This document shows positions 13,560-17,165 of a stretch of DNA of 17,165 nt, in pieces. The notes under the pieces are model-generated. The model worked only from the letters and a program-made list of their open reading frames with translations. It was not told where the DNA came from and made no database searches. The stretch covers positions 1 through 17,165 of the forward strand of contig JAICRS010000035.1 in assembly GCA_025966335.1 (NCBI GenBank). The letters run 5' to 3'. The position numbers were made by a program, and so were the translations under genes. This stretch comes from Nocardioidaceae bacterium (GTDB lineage: Bacteria; Actinomycetota; Actinomycetes; Propionibacteriales; Nocardioidaceae). Every line of letters begins with the position of its first letter. The stretch's first letter is position 1.

Positions 13560-13911
13560 AGTCACCAGGGTACGGGACCGGGCGAAGAGTCCCCGCTAGC
13601 GTACTCCGCGCCGCTTTTCACGCTTATCCGAGTCTGCGCCGTTCGTGTCGCGACCCGCCAGGAATGGCCCGAAGGGACTAGGGCATGACTAGCGCCAGTC
13701 ACACGGGCCACGACTTACCCTGGAATCGCTCGCTCCGGGCGTGACCTGAGGCGTCGACGGGCCGAATGGCCGTGATGGGTAGTTATATCGGACTACGGCA
13801 AGTTGCTCCCTCTGTGTCTGTTTCGCGGCATTAGAACTCTTTACCTTCATTGTGGGGATTGACTCAGTGCTCGCTCGGAGCGGCGGGCGTCTTCTCGGAG
13901 GGATGAAGAAC
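13560..13911. promoter_or_regulatory. 352-base divergent control region between PBP and whiB
   Basis: This is the longest gene-free stretch in the window and is visibly richer in A/T than its surroundings (for example 13781-13788 and 13831-13850). Features seen: TACCCT on the minus strand (13572-13567) as possible PBP -10; two GACTAG direct repeats 11 bases apart (13676-13681 and 13687-13692), the second also forming GACT/AGTC with 13697-13700; a small hairpin ACGGgCC-GAAT-GGCCGT at 13757-13773; TTATAT at 13783-13788; and TAGAAC at 13832-13837 as a possible whiB -10. No -35 is convincing, so promoter positions are uncertain. The GACTAG pair, one helical turn apart, is the best operator candidate. 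No credible ORF is present. Confidence 0.5.
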
Positions 13912-14217
13912 ATGACGTGGAACGAAGACTGGGCGACCAAGGCGCTGTGCAACCAGGCCAGGCCCGACGAGCTCTTCGTGCGGGGAGCCGCGCAGAACCG
14001 TGCCAAGCAGCTGTGCGCCGGATGCCCGGTGCGCACCGAGTGCCTCGCCGAGGCGCTCGACAACCAGATCGAGTGGGGTGTCTGGGGCGGTATGACGGAG
14101 CGTGAGCGCCGTGCCCTGCTGCGCAAGCGCCCGAACGTGACCTCCTGGCGTCGGCTGCTCGAGACCGCCAAGGCCGACCACATCGCCACCGTCACCGCCG
14201 TCTCGGAATCCGCGTAA
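13912..14217 (+). CDS. WhiB-family Fe-S transcriptional regulator (WhiB4/WblA-like)
   Basis: A 101-aa WhiB-like protein that binds a redox-sensitive [4Fe-4S] cluster and DNA. The four cluster cysteines are Cys13, Cys35, Cys38 and Cys44 (C-x21-C-x2-C-x5-C), followed by the G-V-W-G-G turn (residues 56-60) and the basic C-terminal ERERRALLRKRP segment that contacts DNA. ATG 13912 is chosen because GGAGGG (13897-13902) is 9 bases upstream; ATG 13903 directly abuts that site, and a GTG at 13852 would add 20 residues that are not family-like. Orthology to WhiB4 (Rv3681c) and Streptomyces WblA is inferred from the neighbourhood: PBP divergent upstream, two ArsA-like ATPases convergent downstream. 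Those relatives control oxidative-stress response and development; the role here is inferred. Confidence 0.94.
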   Translation: MTWNEDWATKALCNQARPDELFVRGAAQNRAKQLCAGCPVRTECLAEALDNQIEWGVWGGMTERERRALLRKRPNVTSWRRLLETAKADHIATVTAVSESA

Positions 14218-14222
14218 CCCTC

Positions 14223-15422
14223 CTACGAGGCGAGCAGCTCGCCGACCAGCCGCAGGCCATCCAGGTCGTGCACGTCGGTCGAGAGAGCAGGCATCACCGC
14301 GGTGGGCACGGCCGGGTGGGCGGCGGCGAACCGCTGCCGTAACCGGGACTCCCGGGCGACGATCCGGGTCCGCTCGGCGTGCAACCGGAGCAGCCCGGCG
14401 GTGATCGTGCTCGACCCGTCGGGGTCGGTGCGCCCGGCGAGCCTCTCCGCGGCGGCCATCGCCTGGTCCCCGGACATGCTGCCCACCGGGACCCGGCTGG
14501 CCCGGTTCACCACCAGCCCGGCGAGCGGCATCCGGTCCGCGTTGAGCCGCTCGACGAAGTACGCCGCCTCGCGCAACGCGTCCGGCTCCGGCGCGGCGAC
14601 CACGAGGAACGCCGTGCCAGGTGCCTGCAGGAGCTCGAAGGTCTTCTGGGCGCGGGCCCGGAACCCGCCGAAAAGCGTGTCGAACGCGGCCACGAACGTC
14701 TGCATGTCCCGGAGCACGTGCGCCCCGAGGATCTTGGTGAGCGCGTTGGTCACCACCCCGAAGCCGGCCGTCATCAGCCGGGCCGGTCCCTTCGCCGGCG
14801 CCAGCATCAGCCGGATGAACCGCCCGTCCAGGAAGCTGGAGAGCCGCTCGGGGGCGTCGAGGAAGTCCAGGGCGGACCGTGACGGCGGGGTGTCGACCAC
14901 GATCAGGTCCCAGCGGCCGGTCCGCAGCGCATCCCTGTGCAGCTGCCCCAGCTTCTCCATGGCCATGTACTCCTGCGTGCCCGCGAACGAGCTGGACAGT
15001 GCCTGGTAGAAGGGGTTGGCCAGGATCTGCGCGGCCTTCTCCGGCGTGGCCTGGCTCTCCACGACCTCGTCGAAGGTCCGTTTCATGTCCAGCATCATCG
15101 CGTCCAGGCTGCCGGTGCCTCTCTCGTGCACGCCGGGCACCGGCCGGGGCACGTTGTCCAGTGCCTCGATCCCCATCGCCTGGGCAAGCCGCCGCGCGGG
15201 GTCGATCGTGAGCACGACCACCTTGCGGCCGCGCTCGGCGGCCCGCAGCGCGAGCGCCGCCGAGGTGGTGGTCTTCCCGACGCCGCCGGAGCCGCAGCAG
15301 ACGATGATGTGCGTTCCGGGGTCGTCGAGCAGCGCGTCCACCGCCAGCACGGGGGTCCGGTCCGGTTTCGCCGCCAGCGGCCCGACCCGCGCACTGCGGC
15401 CGGACCTGGCCGTGCTGCTCAT
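14223..15422 (-). CDS. ArsA/Get3-like ATPase, second of pair (BagB/Rv3680-like)
   Basis: A 399-aa ATPase of the ArsA/Get3 branch of SIMIBI proteins. The P-loop is GSGGVGKTTT (residues 44-53): the signature lysine of the deviant Walker A motif is replaced by Ser45. Other motifs are IDPARRLAQAMG (switch region) and the Walker B strand LIVVDTPPS. About 40 residues precede the first strand, including a disordered basic N-terminus. ATG 15422 overlaps the stop of the upstream partner as ATGA, implying coupled translation and probably a complex. The mycobacterial pair Rv3679/Rv3680 has been described as Get3-like; clear evidence for arsenite or anion transport is lacking, and no ArsB or ArsR is nearby. 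Its stop is 5 bases from that of the convergent whiB gene. Confidence 0.92.
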   Translation of the reverse strand: MSSTARSGRSARVGPLAAKPDRTPVLAVDALLDDPGTHIIVCCGSGGVGKTTTSAALALRAAERGRKVVVLTIDPARRLAQAMGIEALDNVPRPVPGVHERGTGSLDAMMLDMKRTFDEVVESQATPEKAAQILANPFYQALSSSFAGTQEYMAMEKLGQLHRDALRTGRWDLIVVDTPPSRSALDFLDAPERLSSFLDGRFIRLMLAPAKGPARLMTAGFGVVTNALTKILGAHVLRDMQTFVAAFDTLFGGFRARAQKTFELLQAPGTAFLVVAAPEPDALREAAYFVERLNADRMPLAGLVVNRASRVPVGSMSGDQAMAAAERLAGRTDPDGSSTITAGLLRLHAERTRIVARESRLRQRFAAAHPAVPTAVMPALSTDVHDLDGLRLVGELLAS

Positions 15423-16426
15423 GCCATCCCCTGCTCACACAGCTCGGCGGCCAGCTCGTAGAGCCCGCCGAGGTCGATGCCGTCGGGCAGCCGGGGCAGC
15501 TCGTAGACGGGTGCGTCGAGCTTCCCGATCCGCTTGCGCTGCTCGTCCTCGAGGGCCCGCCGCTCCGCGTGCTCCCGGCCCTCGGAGAGCAGACCGTCCA
15601 CCACCTGCCTGCTGCTGTCCACGCCCGCCGCCACCAGGTCGGCCTCGATCAGCTCCCGCGGCAGGTCGCCGCTGAGCGCCCGGTCGCGTGCCTGGTCGTC
15701 GAGGGCGTTGCTGCGCACCAGGTTCACGATCACACCGCCCACCGGGAGCTGAGCCGCGCGGAGCTCGTCGATCCCGTCCGCGGTCTCCTGGACCGGCATG
15801 TCCTCGAGCACAGTGACCAGGTGCACCGCGGTCCGGGGCGAGCGCAGCAGCGTGGTGACCGTGTCCGCCTGGGTCCGGATCGGGCCGACCTTCGCCAGTC
15901 CGGCCAGCTCGTTGTTCACGTTCAGGAACTGGGAGATCCGGCCGGTCGGCGGCGCGTCGAGAACCACGGCGTCGTAGTGACGCGCGTGCTTGCTGCGCCG
16001 GTTCCGGTTGACCGCCTCGTAGACCTTCCCGGTCAGCAGCACGTCGCGGACACCGGGTGCGACGGTGGTCGCGAAGTCGATCACCCCGAACCGGTCCAGG
16101 GCCTTGCCGGCCCGACCGAGCCGGTAGTACATCGCGAGGTACTCCAGCAGCGCCGACTCCGGGTCGATGGCCAGCGCATAGACGTCGCCCCCGTCCTGCG
16201 GGCCGCTGGCGATGCGTCGCTCCTGGTAGGGCAGAGGCGGGACGTCGAACAGCTGGGCGATGCCCTGCCGACCCTCGACCTCGCAGAGCAGGACGGTCTT
16301 GCCGGTCGCCGCCAGGGCCAGAGCCAGGCTCGCGGCGACCGTGGTCTTGCCGGTGCCGCCCTTGCCGGTCACGACATGGAGCCGGACGTCGTCCCAGTCG
16401 CTGGGGTTCGCCGATTGTGCAGCCAC
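15419..16426 (-). CDS. ArsA/Get3-like ATPase, first of pair (BagA/Rv3679-like)
   Basis: A 335-aa ATPase with the full deviant Walker A motif GKGGTGKTT (residues 21-29, signature Lys22), a switch segment EVEGRQGIAQLFDVPPLPY where classical ArsA has DPA, and a Walker B strand DAVVLDAPPTGRISQFL. The C-terminus (LPDGIDLGGLYELAAEL) resembles Rv3679. GTG 16426 is chosen because the resulting length is close to the ~340-aa mycobacterial homologue and because TAGGCT on the minus strand (16439-16434) ends 7 bases upstream, fitting a leaderless start; GTG 16492 is also in frame and would add 22 residues with no family resemblance. It overlaps the next ATPase gene by 4 bases. It is divergent from the CoA-transferase gene with 192 bases between. 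Confidence 0.92.
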   Translation of the reverse strand: MAAQSANPSDWDDVRLHVVTGKGGTGKTTVAASLALALAATGKTVLLCEVEGRQGIAQLFDVPPLPYQERRIASGPQDGGDVYALAIDPESALLEYLAMYYRLGRAGKALDRFGVIDFATTVAPGVRDVLLTGKVYEAVNRNRRSKHARHYDAVVLDAPPTGRISQFLNVNNELAGLAKVGPIRTQADTVTTLLRSPRTAVHLVTVLEDMPVQETADGIDELRAAQLPVGGVIVNLVRSNALDDQARDRALSGDLPRELIEADLVAAGVDSSRQVVDGLLSEGREHAERRALEDEQRKRIGKLDAPVYELPRLPDGIDLGGLYELAAELCEQGMA

Positions 16427-16553
16427 GTCTCGGAGCCTAACCCGAGCCCGTGGCCCACCTCCGTCGATGTGATCCGTGACATGTGGGACCACCTCAGGCG
16501 GGAGGCCGGATCTGTGTGGAACCGGGCCGTCCCGTGCGACGTACCGCTGTGAC

Positions 16554-16559
16554 TAGGAT
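16554..16559 (+). promoter_or_regulatory. Putative -10 of the CoA-transferase promoter
   Basis: TAGGAT fits TANNNT and lies 59 bases before the GTG start, in the 192-base divergent gap (16427-16618). No clear -35 is found at 16-18 bases upstream. The rest of the gap shows no ORF or strong inverted repeat. A GAGGGAGG ribosome-binding site at 16605-16612 is 6 bases from the start. Confidence 0.4.
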
Positions 16560-16618
16560 CGCAAGGGTTGACCGGCGGACGCCTCGCGCCCGCGGAGCTG
16601 TGGTGAGGGAGGACGTTC

Positions 16619-17165
16619 GTGGACAAGGTCGTCGCGAGTGCGGCCGAGGCCGTTGCCGACGTCGGGCGTGGCTCGACGCTGGCGGTGGGCGGTTTCGGGT
16701 TGTGCGGGATCCCGTCGGTGCTGATCGAGGCGTTGTTGGAGCAGGGCGCCGATGAGCTGGAGGCGGTGTCGAACAACTGTGGCGTGGACGAGTGGGGTCT
16801 GGGTCGGTTGCTGTTCAACAAGCGGATCCGGCGGATGATCTCGTCGTACGTGGGGGAGAACAAGGAGTTCGCGCGGCAGTACCTGCACGGCGAGCTGGAG
16901 GTGGAGCTGACCCCGCAGGGCACGCTCGCGGAGCGGATGCGGGCGGGTGGATCCGGGATCCCGGCGTTCTTCACCGCGACCGGGGTCGGCACGCAGGTCG
17001 CGGAGGGTGGGTTGCCGTGGCGGTACGACGACGCCGGCAACGTGGTCGTGTCCTCGCCGCCGAAGGAGGTCCGCACCTTCACCACCGCGGAGGGGGAGAA
17101 GGAGTTCGTGCTGGAGACCGCGATCGTGGCCGACTACGGGCTGGTCCGGGCGTGGAAGGGCGACC
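16619..17165 (+). CDS. CoA transferase subunit A (3-oxoacid/3-oxoadipate type), 3' end outside window
   Basis: The frame from GTG 16619 is open to the window edge (182 codons). It encodes the N-terminal part of a family I CoA-transferase alpha subunit: GGFGLCGIP (residues 24-32), AVSNNCGVDEWGLGRLL, and GGSGIPAFFTATGVGT (from residue 110). These enzymes move CoA from succinyl-CoA to acetoacetate or 3-oxoadipate; which one cannot be decided without the rest, and a subunit B gene is expected just downstream. GTG is supported by GAGGGAGG 6 bases upstream. Codon endings favour G (TTG, GTG, CGG, GGG) more than in neighbouring genes, which favour C, hinting at a different history or expression class. 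It is divergent from the ATPase pair. Confidence 0.93.
   Translation, partial: MDKVVASAAEAVADVGRGSTLAVGGFGLCGIPSVLIEALLEQGADELEAVSNNCGVDEWGLGRLLFNKRIRRMISSYVGENKEFARQYLHGELEVELTPQGTLAERMRAGGSGIPAFFTATGVGTQVAEGGLPWRYDDAGNVVVSSPPKEVRTFTTAEGEKEFVLETAIVADYGLVRAWKGD

Noticed and set aside
11520..13688. 722-codon plus-strand open frame antisense to the PBP gene
   Set aside because: High-GC shadow frame: composition is Val/Arg/Gly/Leu/His-rich with no recognisable domain, and the opposite strand encodes a complete PBP with all catalytic motifs.
14223..16426. An arsenic-resistance operon
   Set aside because: No ArsB/ArsR/ArsC-type gene is adjacent, and the paired arrangement and whiB/PBP context match the Get3-like pair instead.

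Overview
This is high-GC actinobacterial chromosome. Gene content and order (dnaX–ybaB–recR–DUF5063–ask–asd, and a ponA2-like / whiB4-wblA-like / paired ArsA-Get3-like block) point to Actinomycetota, and the overall style fits Nocardioidaceae (Nocardioides or a relative). That genus call is inference; no 16S or other marker gene is present.

Layout. (1) 1–2966, plus strand: the 3' part of dnaX, a YbaB/EbfC nucleoid protein, recR and a DUF5063 gene form a tight replication/repair operon. (2) 3075–5453: a promoter, then aspartokinase (with an internal beta-subunit start) overlapping aspartate-semialdehyde dehydrogenase by ATGA; this is the entry to Lys/Thr/Met/diaminopimelate synthesis. Immediately downstream lies what looks like a decayed fragment of a second asd. 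(3) 5703–8827, a more accessory stretch: a four-helix membrane protein, a strong hairpin, tRNA-Pro(CGG), a small P-loop NTPase and an unrecognised 124-aa protein (all minus strand), then a divergent P-loop kinase-like protein and a secreted SGNH esterase whose likely leaderless promoter sits inside the kinase gene. (4) 8840–9630: an HU protein lacking the Lys/Ala tail common in actinobacterial HU, and an 88-aa protein with a Lys/Ala/Pro-rich basic tail. (5) 9657–16426: metallophosphoesterase, GatB/YqeY-domain protein, bifunctional PASTA-containing penicillin-binding protein, WhiB-family Fe-S regulator and two overlapping ArsA/Get3-like ATPase genes. The phosphoesterase, PBP, whiB and ATPase pair correspond to the conserved mycobacterial Rv3679–Rv3683 and Streptomyces wblA neighbourhoods. 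(6) 16619–17165: the start of a CoA-transferase subunit A gene, cut by the window edge.

How it fits together: aspartokinase/Asd feed diaminopimelate to peptidoglycan, which the PBP polymerises; the whiB regulator lies divergent to the PBP and tail-to-tail with the ATPase pair, suggesting an envelope/redox-linked module. Many genes lack a good Shine-Dalgarno sequence but have a -10-like hexamer 5–10 bases upstream of the start, suggesting leaderless mRNAs. I found no CRISPR array, insertion sequence, prophage or clearly novel multi-gene system. The most unusual items are the asd relic, the asymmetric Walker A motifs of the ATPase pair, and the tail-less HU beside a separate tail-bearing small protein.
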